DNA from: an uncultured Lachnospiraceae bacterium
GTDB taxonomy: Bacteria > Bacillota > Clostridia > Lachnospirales > Lachnospiraceae
NCBI GenBank assembly: GCA_946554445.1
Contig: CAMNSD010000003.1
Location: 124,001-188,000, forward strand
Reading direction: 5' to 3'
DNA length: 64,000 nucleotides
The position numbers and the translations under genes were made by a program. Below are positions 9,323 through 17,788 of this stretch, one piece after another (the first letter of the stretch is position 1; every line of letters begins with the position of its first letter). The notes below the pieces were generated by a model. It was not told the DNA's origin. It was given only the letters and a program-made list of their open reading frames with translations, and ran no database searches.

Positions 9323-10255
9323 GTGGAACGTGTCAGAAGGCAGCTTGGGTGCAGCTTTACGATACAAAATTCAATTATAACACAGGATATTACCGTGGCT
9401 GTGCTGGATACAGGTATTGGCAATCACCCAGATTTTGGTAATAGAGTCATTGATTTTGCGGATTTTGTGAATGGTAAATTTGGCAGCTATGACGACAGTG
9501 GACATGGTACTCATGTAGCGGGTTGTATCGGTGGGAACGGATATGCTTCGAAAGGAAGATTTTGCGGAATTGCGCCAACTTGCAGACTTTGTGTGGGTAA
9601 GGTGTTGGATTTAAATGGTGAGGGTAGTATCGAAAGTATGTATCGAGGTCTTCTGTGGGTGCTGCATAACAGGATTCGTTATCAGATTCGTGTGCTGAAT
9701 ATTTCAGTAGGCATCGGAACGAGCGGCGACAAAGAGCGAATGGCGGAATTGATTGGTCTTCTCGATGCAGTCTGGGAACAGGGGATTGTGGTAGTCTGTG
9801 CAGCTGGTAACAATGGTCCTGAGGCGGATACCATCTCACCACTTGGAAGCAGCCGTAAAGTGATTACGGTGGGCTGTCATGAAGGCGGATTCTTTGGACA
9901 TAGACAGGATCTGTGTGAGAACTATTCCGGACGCGGCAGTGCGGATATGCTCTACCGCAAACCGGATTTGGTGGCGCCCGGCACGGATGTGATTTCTTGT
10001 AATGTCAAATGGCAAAGTAGTTTCCGGGGCGGATTTCGCAACGCTTATGTTAAAAAGAGCGGTACTTCAATGGCTACGCCGATTGTCTCCGGGGCGGCGG
10101 CTCTCTTTTTGCAAAAATACCCTTATAGCAATAACGAACAGGTGAAGCGGAAGATGATTTATACGGCCAGGGATATGGGGGATTCCTGGAACAAGCAGGG
10201 GTGGGGGATGTTGGATATTGGAAGATTGTTTGGATATTCCAGTGAGGATGATTGA
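9323..10255 (+). CDS. Subtilisin-like (S8) serine protease without signal peptide
   Basis: Serine endopeptidase of the subtilase family, 310 aa. The triad is visible: Asp in VAVLDTG, His in DSGHGTHVAG, Ser in SGTSMATP; the oxyanion Asn is in CAAGNNGP. There is no signal peptide and almost no propeptide (the Asp motif starts near residue 27), which resembles intracellular or AprX-type subtilases rather than secreted ones. The start is GTG 9323, six bases after GGTGGAG. It lies 13 bases after the LRR operon terminator, so it is probably transcribed separately or by read-through. Substrate unknown; a role with the surface proteins would be hard to reconcile with a cytoplasmic location. Confidence 0.9.
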   Translation: MERVRRQLGCSFTIQNSIITQDITVAVLDTGIGNHPDFGNRVIDFADFVNGKFGSYDDSGHGTHVAGCIGGNGYASKGRFCGIAPTCRLCVGKVLDLNGEGSIESMYRGLLWVLHNRIRYQIRVLNISVGIGTSGDKERMAELIGLLDAVWEQGIVVVCAAGNNGPEADTISPLGSSRKVITVGCHEGGFFGHRQDLCENYSGRGSADMLYRKPDLVAPGTDVISCNVKWQSSFRGGFRNAYVKKSGTSMATPIVSGAAALFLQKYPYSNNEQVKRKMIYTARDMGDSWNKQGWGMLDIGRLFGYSSEDD

Positions 10256-10297
10256 GTGCAATCTATGGAATAGGACATTTCTGTGGGGATTTGACTA

Positions 10298-10326
10298 TTG
10301 ACAGAGCAGCTTGGATTGTATACAAT
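10298..10326 (+). promoter_or_regulatory. Promoter of the GntR regulator gene
   Basis: TTGACA (10298-10303), exact 17-nt spacer, TACAAT (10321-10326): a near-consensus housekeeping promoter. Transcription would start near 10333, only eight bases before the upstream ATG at 10341, which argues for the downstream start at 10437. Confidence 0.75.
10316..10325. promoter_or_regulatory. Palindromic operator candidate for GntR autoregulation
   Basis: TTGTATACAA is a perfect 10-bp palindrome overlapping the -10 hexamer. Its GT...AC symmetry is that of FadR/FCD-type GntR operators, and the next gene encodes such a regulator, so negative autoregulation is plausible. A lone GTATAC core also occurs upstream of icd (11165-11170). 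Confidence 0.45.
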
Positions 10327-10436
10327 TATACGAGGTGAAAATGAGTTATTTGGCGGATACGGATTCAGCAGCGGAATTTTTTATTTTTAAATATAAGGAT
10401 AATATCTTCAGGGAAGTCAGAAAGGGAAATGGAAAA

Positions 10437-11135
10437 ATGGCAAACTATGATATTAAACACGATGTGAATGATAAGTATTCTCTGCGGGGCAGAGTGTTCC
10501 AGAAACTCAGGGAAGATATCTTGAGTGGTAAGTATAAGGAACATGAAGAGTTAAAAGAGGTGGCGATTGGTGAGGAATTGGGCGTCAGTCGTACGCCGGT
10601 CCGGGAAGCTTTCAGGCAGTTGGAATTGGAGGGACTTTTACAGATTGTGCCTAATAAAGGCGCCTATGTGACCGGTATCACAGCCAAAGATGTCAAGGAT
10701 ATCTATATGATCCGTTCTCTTTTGGAAGGGCTCTGTGCACGACTTGCCACAGAAAAGATTACGAAGGAACAGATGGAAGAGATGGAGGAGAATATTTATC
10801 TGGCGGAATTTCATGAGGACAAAGGGCATTTGGACCAGATAGCGGAGCTTGATAATCGTTTTCATGATATTCTTTACGAAGCATGTGATTCCAAGATGCT
10901 GGAACATACGCTGAAAGATTTTCACCAATATGTGCTCCGTGTCAGACAAAGGACTCTGGCTACCAATACAAGAGGACGAGCTTCCAACGAAGAGCACAGA
11001 CAGATTATGGAGGCTATCAAAGCCAAAGATGCGGACAGGGCGGAGAAACTGGCCAATCAGCATATGATCAACGCTTATGACAATATGGTAAAAAATGGGT
11101 TAAAAGAGATATACGGGGATGAGAGCGGTTCTTGA
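10437..11135 (+). CDS. GntR-family transcriptional regulator, FCD type
   Basis: DNA-binding regulator of about 232 aa. The N-terminal winged helix (about residues 12-80) includes GEELGVSRTPVREAFRQLELEG and a wing at IVPNKGAYVTG; the rest is an all-helical FCD ligand domain with the usual metal-site Asp/His positions (LDNRFHDIL, NEEHRQIM, NQHM). The ORF track starts earlier (10311), but the promoter position favours ATG 10437, ten bases after AAAGGG. Isocitrate dehydrogenase starts 58 bases downstream and may be a target; FCD regulators typically sense organic acids or sugar acids. The ligand cannot be read from sequence. Confidence 0.9.
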   Translation: MANYDIKHDVNDKYSLRGRVFQKLREDILSGKYKEHEELKEVAIGEELGVSRTPVREAFRQLELEGLLQIVPNKGAYVTGITAKDVKDIYMIRSLLEGLCARLATEKITKEQMEEMEENIYLAEFHEDKGHLDQIAELDNRFHDILYEACDSKMLEHTLKDFHQYVLRVRQRTLATNTRGRASNEEHRQIMEAIKAKDADRAEKLANQHMINAYDNMVKNGLKEIYGDESGS

Positions 11136-11193
11136 AAGTATGTAAATGAAATGCACATAAATATGTATACCGAGAAAGGAGCAGGGATGTAGT

Positions 11194-12399
11194 ATGGACA
11201 AGATTACAATGACGATACCTCTGGTGGAGATGGATGGAGATGAAATGACAAGAATCCTCTGGAAAATGATAAAGGAGGATCTGCTATTACCTTATATTGA
11301 CTTGAAAACAGAATATTATGATCTGGGGCTCGAACATCGCAACGAGACCGATGACCAGGTTACGTTGGATTCTGCAGAAGCCACGAAAAAATATGGCGTG
11401 GCAGTCAAGTGTGCCACCATCACGCCCAATGCCGCCAGAATGACGGAATACCATCTCAAAGAGATGTGGAAAAGTCCAAACGGAACCATCCGGGCGGCTT
11501 TAGACGGCACTGTATTCCGTGCCCCGATCATTGTAAAAGGCATAGAACCCTGCGTCAAGAACTGGGAAAAGCCTATTACTTTAGCGCGTCATGCCTATGG
11601 TGATGTCTATAAAAATACGGAGATTAAGGTGCCCGGAGAAGGGAAAGCGGAACTGGTCTTTACGGCCAAGGACGGCACGCAGATTCGGGAGACCATCCAT
11701 GAGTTTACAGGCCCCGGCATCCTGCAGGGAATCCATAATACCGATAAATCCATCGCTAGCTTTGCCAGGGCATGTTTTAATTATGCGCTGGATACCAAAC
11801 AGGATTTATGGTTTGCCACCAAGGATACCATTTCCAAAAAATATGATCACAATTTTAAGGACATTTTCCAGGAAATTTATGAGGCAGAGTATCAGCAGAA
11901 ATTTGAGGAAGCGAACATTGAATATTTCTATACCCTGATTGATGATGCGGTAGCCCGTGTGATGAAGGCCAAAGGCGGCTTTATCTGGGCCTGCAAGAAT
12001 TATGATGGAGATGTGATGAGCGATATGGTGTCTTCCGCCTTTGGTTCCCTTGCCATGATGACTTCCGTCCTGGTATCCCCGGATGGCGTCTATGAGTATG
12101 AGGCGGCCCACGGCACCGTTCAGAGGCACTATTATAAACATCTGAAAGGAGAGGAGACATCCACCAATTCCGTGGCAACTATCTTTGCCTGGACAGGGGC
12201 TTTGCGCAAACGCGGTGAACTGGACAATAACAAAGAACTGATGGCTTTTGCGGATAAACTGGAGCAGGCCACCATTCAGACCATAGAGCAGGGCAAAATG
12301 ACCAAAGATCTGGCCTTGATTACATCCCTGAAGGATGTTACTGTCCTGAACAGTGAAGATTTCATCAAGGAAATCCGCAAAACCTTGGAAACGCTATAA
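11194..12399 (+). CDS. icd: NADP-dependent isocitrate dehydrogenase, eukaryote-like type
   Basis: Cytoplasmic enzyme converting isocitrate to 2-oxoglutarate with NADP reduction, supplying glutamate precursor. At 401 aa it belongs to the homodimeric subfamily related to eukaryotic IDH1/2: [14 protein letters not shown] at the N-terminus, substrate loop [16 protein letters not shown], metal-binding region [10 protein letters not shown], and the nucleotide-site [10 protein letters not shown]. The start ATG 11194 follows AGAAAGGAG. It sits downstream of an FCD regulator and no other citric-acid-cycle gene is in the window, which fits a biosynthetic branch in an anaerobe. Confidence 0.95.
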   Translation: MDKITMTIPLVEMDGDEMTRILWKMIKEDLLLPYIDLKTEYYDLGLEHRNETDDQVTLDSAEATKKYGVAVKCATITPNAARMTEYHLKEMWKSPNGTIRAALDGTVFRAPIIVKGIEPCVKNWEKPITLARHAYGDVYKNTEIKVPGEGKAELVFTAKDGTQIRETIHEFTGPGILQGIHNTDKSIASFARACFNYALDTKQDLWFATKDTISKKYDHNFKDIFQEIYEAEYQQKFEEANIEYFYTLIDDAVARVMKAKGGFIWACKNYDGDVMSDMVSSAFGSLAMMTSVLVSPDGVYEYEAAHGTVQRHYYKHLKGEETSTNSVATIFAWTGALRKRGELDNNKELMAFADKLEQATIQTIEQGKMTKDLALITSLKDVTVLNSEDFIKEIRKTLETL

Positions 12400-12483
12400 T
12401 ATTTACAGGCAATTACCTGGCTCACTGTCTGCGGACGGAAAAGGTATGACACTAAATATTGAACAGTAAAATAAAGAAAAGAT

Positions 12484-12518
12484 AAAGTCACAACTTGAAC
12501 ATTTCAGGTTGTGACTTT
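12484..12518. terminator. Convergent hairpin between icd and the ABC-F gene
   Basis: AAAGTCACAAC (12484-12494) pairs perfectly with GTTGTGACTTT (12508-12518), with inner TGAA/TTCA pairing. It lies between two convergent genes and has short T runs on both strands, so it may terminate both. The T tracts are short, hence moderate confidence. Confidence 0.6.
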
Positions 12519-12616
12519 AAAATGAAGTTCCTTATTGTAACATACGATGACACATTATCCGGGATGCATAGTATCTGACATATATCATGCACTATATATT
12601 AAAAGATTGTTTGCCT

Positions 12617-14587
12617 TTATTCCGACAATTCCTCCCACTTCTCATATAGTATCTCAAGGTCCTGTTCATTTTTCTCTTTTTCCTGACTCAATTCCTGCAG
12701 TTTTGCTACATCCGTACACACGTCCGGTTCGCACATAATCTTCTCAATTTCCGCATTCCGCGTCTCTAAAGATTCAATTTGTTCCTCACATTTCCGAAGG
12801 TCATTTTCCCGCTTGCGCTTGGCTGCTGACAATTCTTTCTGTGTTTTCCAGTCCAGTTTGGTGTCAGATTCCGCGTTTTGATCACCGCCATTTAGTACAT
12901 CGTCTGTGGCTGACAGTCTGCCTATATTCGTACTTCTGCCTGCTTTCTGGGCGTTGCTTTCCGCCTCAATCCGAGCCAGCTGTTCTTCTTTTTTTTCCAG
13001 ATAATAGTCATAATTGCCCAGATAGTTTGTGAGTACACATTTGTTTAAATCCAAAATCCGGCTTGCCGTCCGATTGATGAAATAACGGTCATGGGAGACG
13101 TAAAGAATCGTTCCGGTATAAGCATTTAAAGCATCCTCCAGAATTTCCTTTGACATAATATCCAGGTGATTGGTGGGTTCGTCCAGGATCAGGAAGTTGG
13201 CTTCCGACAGCATCAACTTGGCCAGGGAGATACGTCCACGTTCGCCGCCGCTCAATGTCTTCACAGTCTTAAAGACATCTTCCCCGGTAAAGAGAAAGGC
13301 GGCCAGTGTATTGCGAATCTCCGTGTTGGTGAGAGTCGGATAGTCATCGGATATTTCCTCAAAAAGTGTTTTATCCGGATGCAGTACATGGTGTTCCTGG
13401 TCGTAATAACCAATCTGCACATTGGTTCCCAGACGGATTGTACCTTTGTCAGGCACAAGCAATTCGTTTATCATCTTTAGAATGGTGGTTTTTCCAGTAC
13501 CATTATCACCGATGATGGATACATGCTCACCTTTTTTAATTTCAAAAGAAAGATCGGTAAAGAGCGTGAGGGCGCCAAAAGATTTAGAAAGCGCTTCCAC
13601 CTGCAGGACATCGTTGCCACTGGGATATTTGGGTTCCAGTTTGAGATGCATATCGGAGCGTACTTCCACGGGTTTTTCCAGGACATCTATCTTTTCCAGC
13701 ATTTTTTCACGGCTTTCTGCCCGTTTGATGGATTTTTCCCGGTTAAAGGATTTTAGTTTCTCAATCACGGCTTCCTGGTGTTTGATTTCCTGCTGCTGTT
13801 TCACATATGCATTGTAAGCGGCAGTGCGGAGCACTTCCTTACCAGCGGCATAGTTGGTATAATTGCCATGGAAAACGGTGGCCTTGGTATTATCAATCTC
13901 AATGACCTTATTGGCAATCCGGTCAAGGAAATAACGGTCATGGGAGACGATGATGACAGCGCCTTTATAATTCAACAGATAAGTTTCCAGCCAGGTAATG
14001 GAAGATAAGTCCAGATGGTTGGTAGGCTCATCCAGAATGATCAGGTTTGGTTTTAACAGCAGAAGTTTACCCAGCGCCACACGTGTTTTCTGACCGCCGG
14101 AAAGTGTGGAGACAGATTTATGAAATTCTGATTCCGTAAAGCCAAGTCCTTTTAACACACCGGTCAGTTCGCTCTTATAGGCATATCCATTGGCGGATTC
14201 ATAAGCATGTGTCAGTGCAGCGTAAGTATTCATCAGTTGTTCCAGATGCTCTCCGGAAGCCGTCTTCATCTGCAGTTCTACGGTATGCATCTTCTGTTCC
14301 ATCTCGATGATTTCCTGCTTGACGGATAACAGTTCTTCATAAATCGTATTTTCACCGGACACGGCCTCGTGCTGGGATAGGTAGCCAATGGTCTTATCCT
14401 TGGAAATAGTCACAATTCCTTCATCTGCATCCAGTTCCCCCATAATGATGCGAAGCAGGGTAGTCTTTCCAGCGCCGTTGATTCCAACGATGGCAGCTTT
14501 GTCATAGTCTTCTATATGAAACGATACATTTTTTAAGACAGGCACTTCATGAAATGCCTTGTGGATATTACTAACGGAAAGTATCAT
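12617..14587 (-). CDS. ABC-F family ATPase (YdiF-like)
   Basis: Soluble twin-ABC protein of 656 aa without membrane segments; ABC-F proteins act on the ribosome as translation factors, and some confer antibiotic protection. Two nucleotide-binding domains are visible: Walker A GINGAGKTT and GDNGTGKTT, signatures LSGGQKTR and LSGGERGR, Walker B ILDEPTNHLD twice. Between them is the charged helical linker, and after the second a Lys/Glu-rich coiled-coil extension (about residues 560-656), as in YdiF/Uup. It is the only clear minus-strand gene, divergent from rex. No regulatory leader typical of inducible resistance ABC-Fs was identified, so a housekeeping role is more likely. Confidence 0.92.
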   Translation of the reverse strand: MILSVSNIHKAFHEVPVLKNVSFHIEDYDKAAIVGINGAGKTTLLRIIMGELDADEGIVTISKDKTIGYLSQHEAVSGENTIYEELLSVKQEIIEMEQKMHTVELQMKTASGEHLEQLMNTYAALTHAYESANGYAYKSELTGVLKGLGFTESEFHKSVSTLSGGQKTRVALGKLLLLKPNLIILDEPTNHLDLSSITWLETYLLNYKGAVIIVSHDRYFLDRIANKVIEIDNTKATVFHGNYTNYAAGKEVLRTAAYNAYVKQQQEIKHQEAVIEKLKSFNREKSIKRAESREKMLEKIDVLEKPVEVRSDMHLKLEPKYPSGNDVLQVEALSKSFGALTLFTDLSFEIKKGEHVSIIGDNGTGKTTILKMINELLVPDKGTIRLGTNVQIGYYDQEHHVLHPDKTLFEEISDDYPTLTNTEIRNTLAAFLFTGEDVFKTVKTLSGGERGRISLAKLMLSEANFLILDEPTNHLDIMSKEILEDALNAYTGTILYVSHDRYFINRTASRILDLNKCVLTNYLGNYDYYLEKKEEQLARIEAESNAQKAGRSTNIGRLSATDDVLNGGDQNAESDTKLDWKTQKELSAAKRKRENDLRKCEEQIESLETRNAEIEKIMCEPDVCTDVAKLQELSQEKEKNEQDLEILYEKWEELSE

Positions 14588-14660
14588 GGTGTAATCCTCT
14601 CTCTATCACAAATAATAAATAATTAATAGTTTACAAGCAGGGGAAGCCGCTGTCAATTCA

Positions 14661-14689
14661 TTGACATAATTTTAACACAGTTGTATACT
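14661..14689 (+). promoter_or_regulatory. Promoter of rex
   Basis: TTGACA (14661-14666), 17-nt spacer, TATACT (14684-14689): near-perfect housekeeping promoter. No full Rex operator (TTGTTAA-N4-TTAACAA type) could be recognised here, so autoregulation is not claimed. Confidence 0.75.
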
Positions 14690-14732
14690 TATCTGGAATA
14701 TATGATCATACAAATTCGGGGGAGGCGGTATC

Positions 14733-15371
14733 GTGGAAGAAAAAGAAATTTCACAGACCGTAGTTGGCCGTTTGCCAAGGTATTTCAGATATTTAGGCGA
14801 ACTCAAAGATGAAGGGATAGAACGGGTGTCTTCGCAGGAACTCAGCGATATTATGCAGGTGACTGCTTCACAGATCAGGCAGGATCTGAATAATTTTGGT
14901 GGCTTTGGACAACAGGGATATGGATATAATGTGGGGTTTTTATATGATGAGATCGGTAAGATCTTGGGACTTCACAGAGAACATAATCTGATCATTGTGG
15001 GCGCAGGGCATTTGGGACAGGCACTTGTCAATTATACAAATTTTGAACGTCGCGGTTTTTTGTTCCGTGGGATTTTTGACAGAGATCCTCAGGTTTGCGG
15101 AAAGAAAATTCGAGGGATTACTGTGCGTCCGATGAATGAGATGGAAGCCTTTGTGCGTGAGAATGATATTGATATTGCCGTACTTACCATACCCAAGACA
15201 AGTGCGGTGGAAGTGGCGGAACAGCTGGCCTACTGCGGAATCAAGGGGATATGGAATTTTGCACATGTGGATCTTAGGGTTCCGGAGCAGATTCAGGTGG
15301 AGAATGTACATCTTTCAGACAGTCTGATGAAGCTGTCCTATAACCTTTCTTCCAGGGAATACGAAGAATAG
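14733..15371 (+). CDS. rex: Redox-sensing transcriptional repressor Rex
   Basis: Homodimeric repressor that reads the NADH/NAD+ ratio and controls fermentation and respiration genes. At 212 aa it has the family's normal length: N-terminal winged helix (VSSQELSDIMQVTASQIRQD), then a Rossmann domain with VGAGHLGQAL, and the conserved FDRDP after the second strand. The start is GTG 14733, preceded by GGGGGAGG. It opens a group running through a coiled-coil protein to NAD(P)HX repair, a loose nicotinamide theme. Confidence 0.95.
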   Translation: MEEKEISQTVVGRLPRYFRYLGELKDEGIERVSSQELSDIMQVTASQIRQDLNNFGGFGQQGYGYNVGFLYDEIGKILGLHREHNLIIVGAGHLGQALVNYTNFERRGFLFRGIFDRDPQVCGKKIRGITVRPMNEMEAFVRENDIDIAVLTIPKTSAVEVAEQLAYCGIKGIWNFAHVDLRVPEQIQVENVHLSDSLMKLSYNLSSREYEE

Positions 15372-15399
15372 GGATACATAAAAGAGGGGGATGATGATC

Positions 15400-16128
15400 A
15401 TGTCAAAGACAGACGAGACATTTAAACAGGCGCTGATTGGCAGAAAGATTCCTATTTTAACATTGGATCATAAATGGCATCAACTCTTTACGCAGGCGGA
15501 ATATTCGTCGGAGATAAAGTATATGGAGGAAGAATTAGTCGGATTGCTCAAACGACAGGGAAAAGTTAATACGAAGCACAGGGAAGTAAAAAAGCTGAAA
15601 AAAAAGCTGATGGATGAAGTTGTGATCCTAGCTGACGAGATGGGGGAGCATCCGACCAAAAAGCAGGATAAGGATATGGCAGACCACAAGCGTCTGATCA
15701 ACGAGTGCAACGAGAAGATGGAATCCTATGAGGAGGAAATGGTGGAACTTCCCCGGCAGATCAATCAGCTGAACAATAAGTTGATGCTTGTCACCATGGA
15801 TGTATGTTATAAAAAATTACAGGAAAATACCGCAGAACTTGAGGAAATTGAACAGTGGATCAAAGAGATCCGACGGGAATTAAAAAAGAAAGTGGTGCGC
15901 AAGCAGGAGAAAGAGGCGATCAATCATCATCTTTATGCGTATATGCATGATATTTTTGGGGCGGATGTGATTGAACTTTTTGATATGAAGTATGATCCGG
16001 AGCAAAAATATCAGAAAAAAACTGTGGAGCCGGATAAAGAAAAGGACCAGAATAAAGAAAAGGAACAGGCTGGGCAGACAGAGGGCGAAACGCCGAAAGA
16101 GGAGAACACGGATGCGTCGAAATCTTAG
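15400..16128 (+). CDS. Coiled-coil protein of unknown function
   Basis: Not recognised. About 242 aa, soluble, with no signal peptide or membrane segment. Residues about 25-175 are dominated by charged heptad-like helices (VKKLKKKLMDEV, QINQLNNKLMLV), followed by a short non-coiled part (LYAYMHDIFGADVIELFDMKYD) and a low-complexity Glu/Lys/Gln tail. Three ATGs are possible; 15400 lies nine bases after AGAGGGGG and is preferred over 15391 and 15394. It is 28 bases after rex and probably cotranscribed. A hairpin spans its stop codon. Confidence 0.75.
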   Translation: MSKTDETFKQALIGRKIPILTLDHKWHQLFTQAEYSSEIKYMEEELVGLLKRQGKVNTKHREVKKLKKKLMDEVVILADEMGEHPTKKQDKDMADHKRLINECNEKMESYEEEMVELPRQINQLNNKLMLVTMDVCYKKLQENTAELEEIEQWIKEIRRELKKKVVRKQEKEAINHHLYAYMHDIFGADVIELFDMKYDPEQKYQKKTVEPDKEKDQNKEKEQAGQTEGETPKEENTDASKS

Positions 16129-16143
16129 GGTTTTGACGCATCC
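16110..16143 (+). other. Hairpin spanning the stop codon of the coiled-coil gene
   Basis: GGATGCGTC (16110-16118) pairs with GACGCATCC (16135-16143), extended by GAAA/TTTT, giving 13 pairs with the TAG stop in the loop. The following TTACTTCC is too weak a T tract for a standard terminator, so it may be an attenuator or an RNA stability element. Confidence 0.5.
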
Positions 16144-16191
16144 TTACTTCCGGGGATTATTAGGGATGCCGAGAGAAAGGGGCGGTAATTT

Positions 16192-17754
16192 ATGAGAGAA
16201 TATCTTGTGACGGCTTCGCAGATGAAGCAGTATGATCAAAATACAATAAACGTTCACAGAATGCCTTCCCTGCTTTTGATGGAACGGGCAGCGCTTGCGA
16301 CAGTAGAAGCGATACAGGGTTTCTTCGGGGAAAAAACGACGCGGGTAGTGGTGGTATCCGGCAGTGGAAATAATGGCGGAGACGGGCTGGCAGTGGGAAG
16401 GCTGCTGCTTCTGGCAGGATATTCGGTGGATTTTGTCCTGCTGGCAGATCCTGCGGATTGTACGGAGGAGACCAGGCATCAGGCGGCAATTCTGCAAAGT
16501 TACGATGCTAGGATTTTTGGCAGAATCGAAGATATCACATATGATATGGATATAGTGGTAGATGCGCTTTTGGGTGTGGGACTGTCCCGGCCGGTGACAG
16601 GAAAATATGCTGCGGCAGTGGAATGGATCAATGCAAGGGACGCTTTTGTATGTAGTATTGATATTCCTTCCGGGATCAGTGCGGATACGGGAGCGGTATT
16701 AGGATGCGCGGTGCGGGCAGACCTTACTGTCACTTATGGGTTTCGTAAACTGGGGCAGATGTTGTATCCAGGCGCAGGATACTGTGGGAGACTGGTTTGC
16801 GGACAGATTGGAATTGATGAAAGAAGCTTTCTCGGACAAATGCCGGACTGGTATACTTACCAGGGTATAGAAAAAGGGCTTTTACCTAAACGTGTGCCGG
16901 ACGGCAACAAAGGCACTTTCGGTAAAGCGCTCGTGATCGCGGGCAGTAAGCAGACAGCTGGTGCAGCTATGCTGGCGGCTAAGAGTGCATTTCGTACCGG
17001 AGTCGGTATGGTAAAGGTGGTCACTGCCGTAGAAAACCGGGAGGCTATTTTACAGTATGTGCCGGAGGCTATGCTTGTAACTTATCAGACGCAGCAGGAA
17101 GCTTTTTGGTGTCTTTTGAAAGAGGCGGCATCTTGGGCAGACTGTATTTTGATTGGACCGGGAATCGGCCAAGGAAGATTGGCAAGAGACCTGCTTGTAT
17201 ATTGTATAGAAGAAAGCAGACTGCCGCTGATAATCGATGCGGATGGACTGAACCTGTTGGCACAGAATCAAAAGTTGCAGGCACAGATGGCAAGGAGGGA
17301 CGGCGATGTTATCCTCACACCGCATCTGGGAGAGTTTGGGCGTTTATATGGCTGTGAGACGCAGGTATGCAAAGAACATTTGAGTCAATATCCACGGCTG
17401 CTGGCTGAAAGACTGGGCTGTACTGTTGTCTGTAAAGATGCCAGGACAGTGGTGGCACAGAAAAAAGGAACGTCATGTTATCTCAATACGACAGGAAATG
17501 CCGGCATGGCCACTGCCGGAAGCGGGGATGTGCTGGCCGGTATGATCACGGGATTATCAGCCCAGGGATTATGCAGTTGGGAAGCGGCAGTGACAGGCAC
17601 ATATCTACATGGGCTTTCTGGCGATCTGGCGGCTGAAAGTATGTGTCAGGAGGCCATGACGGCAACAGATATCATCGCACAGATTCCGGCTGCTGTTAAG
17701 GCCTGCCAGCAGGAAGAGACATTTTTGGTCAGACAGAGAGAAGAAGCGATGTAG
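16192..17754 (+). CDS. nnr: Bifunctional NAD(P)H-hydrate epimerase / ADP-dependent dehydratase
   Basis: Metabolite-repair enzyme: the N-terminal YjeF_N domain (about residues 1-215) interconverts R- and S-NAD(P)HX, and the C-terminal ribokinase-like domain (about 235-505) dehydrates NAD(P)HX using ADP. Visible are SGSGNNGGDGLAVGRLL and DALLGVGLSR in the epimerase half, and KALVIAGSKQTAGAAMLAAKSA, ILTPHLGE and TAGSGDVLAGMI in the dehydratase half. The 520-aa fused length is normal for bacteria. ATG 16192 follows AAAGGGGCGG. It is followed 34 bases later by alr, as in many Firmicutes. Confidence 0.95.
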   Translation: MREYLVTASQMKQYDQNTINVHRMPSLLLMERAALATVEAIQGFFGEKTTRVVVVSGSGNNGGDGLAVGRLLLLAGYSVDFVLLADPADCTEETRHQAAILQSYDARIFGRIEDITYDMDIVVDALLGVGLSRPVTGKYAAAVEWINARDAFVCSIDIPSGISADTGAVLGCAVRADLTVTYGFRKLGQMLYPGAGYCGRLVCGQIGIDERSFLGQMPDWYTYQGIEKGLLPKRVPDGNKGTFGKALVIAGSKQTAGAAMLAAKSAFRTGVGMVKVVTAVENREAILQYVPEAMLVTYQTQQEAFWCLLKEAASWADCILIGPGIGQGRLARDLLVYCIEESRLPLIIDADGLNLLAQNQKLQAQMARRDGDVILTPHLGEFGRLYGCETQVCKEHLSQYPRLLAERLGCTVVCKDARTVVAQKKGTSCYLNTTGNAGMATAGSGDVLAGMITGLSAQGLCSWEAAVTGTYLHGLSGDLAAESMCQEAMTATDIIAQIPAAVKACQQEETFLVRQREEAM

Positions 17755-17788
17755 ATGGAATATTGAATGCTTCGGGATGGAGGAAGCT

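Noticed and set aside
12541-12616. Searched for an ABC-F-type resistance leader or other gene between icd and the ABC-F gene
   Set aside because: This gap is at the 3' end of the minus-strand gene, and the region upstream of its start (14588-14660) shows no leader peptide or attenuator.
14661-14732. Considered a Rex autoregulatory operator in the rex promoter
   Set aside because: Only half-site-like TTTTAACA was present; the two-sided consensus was not found.
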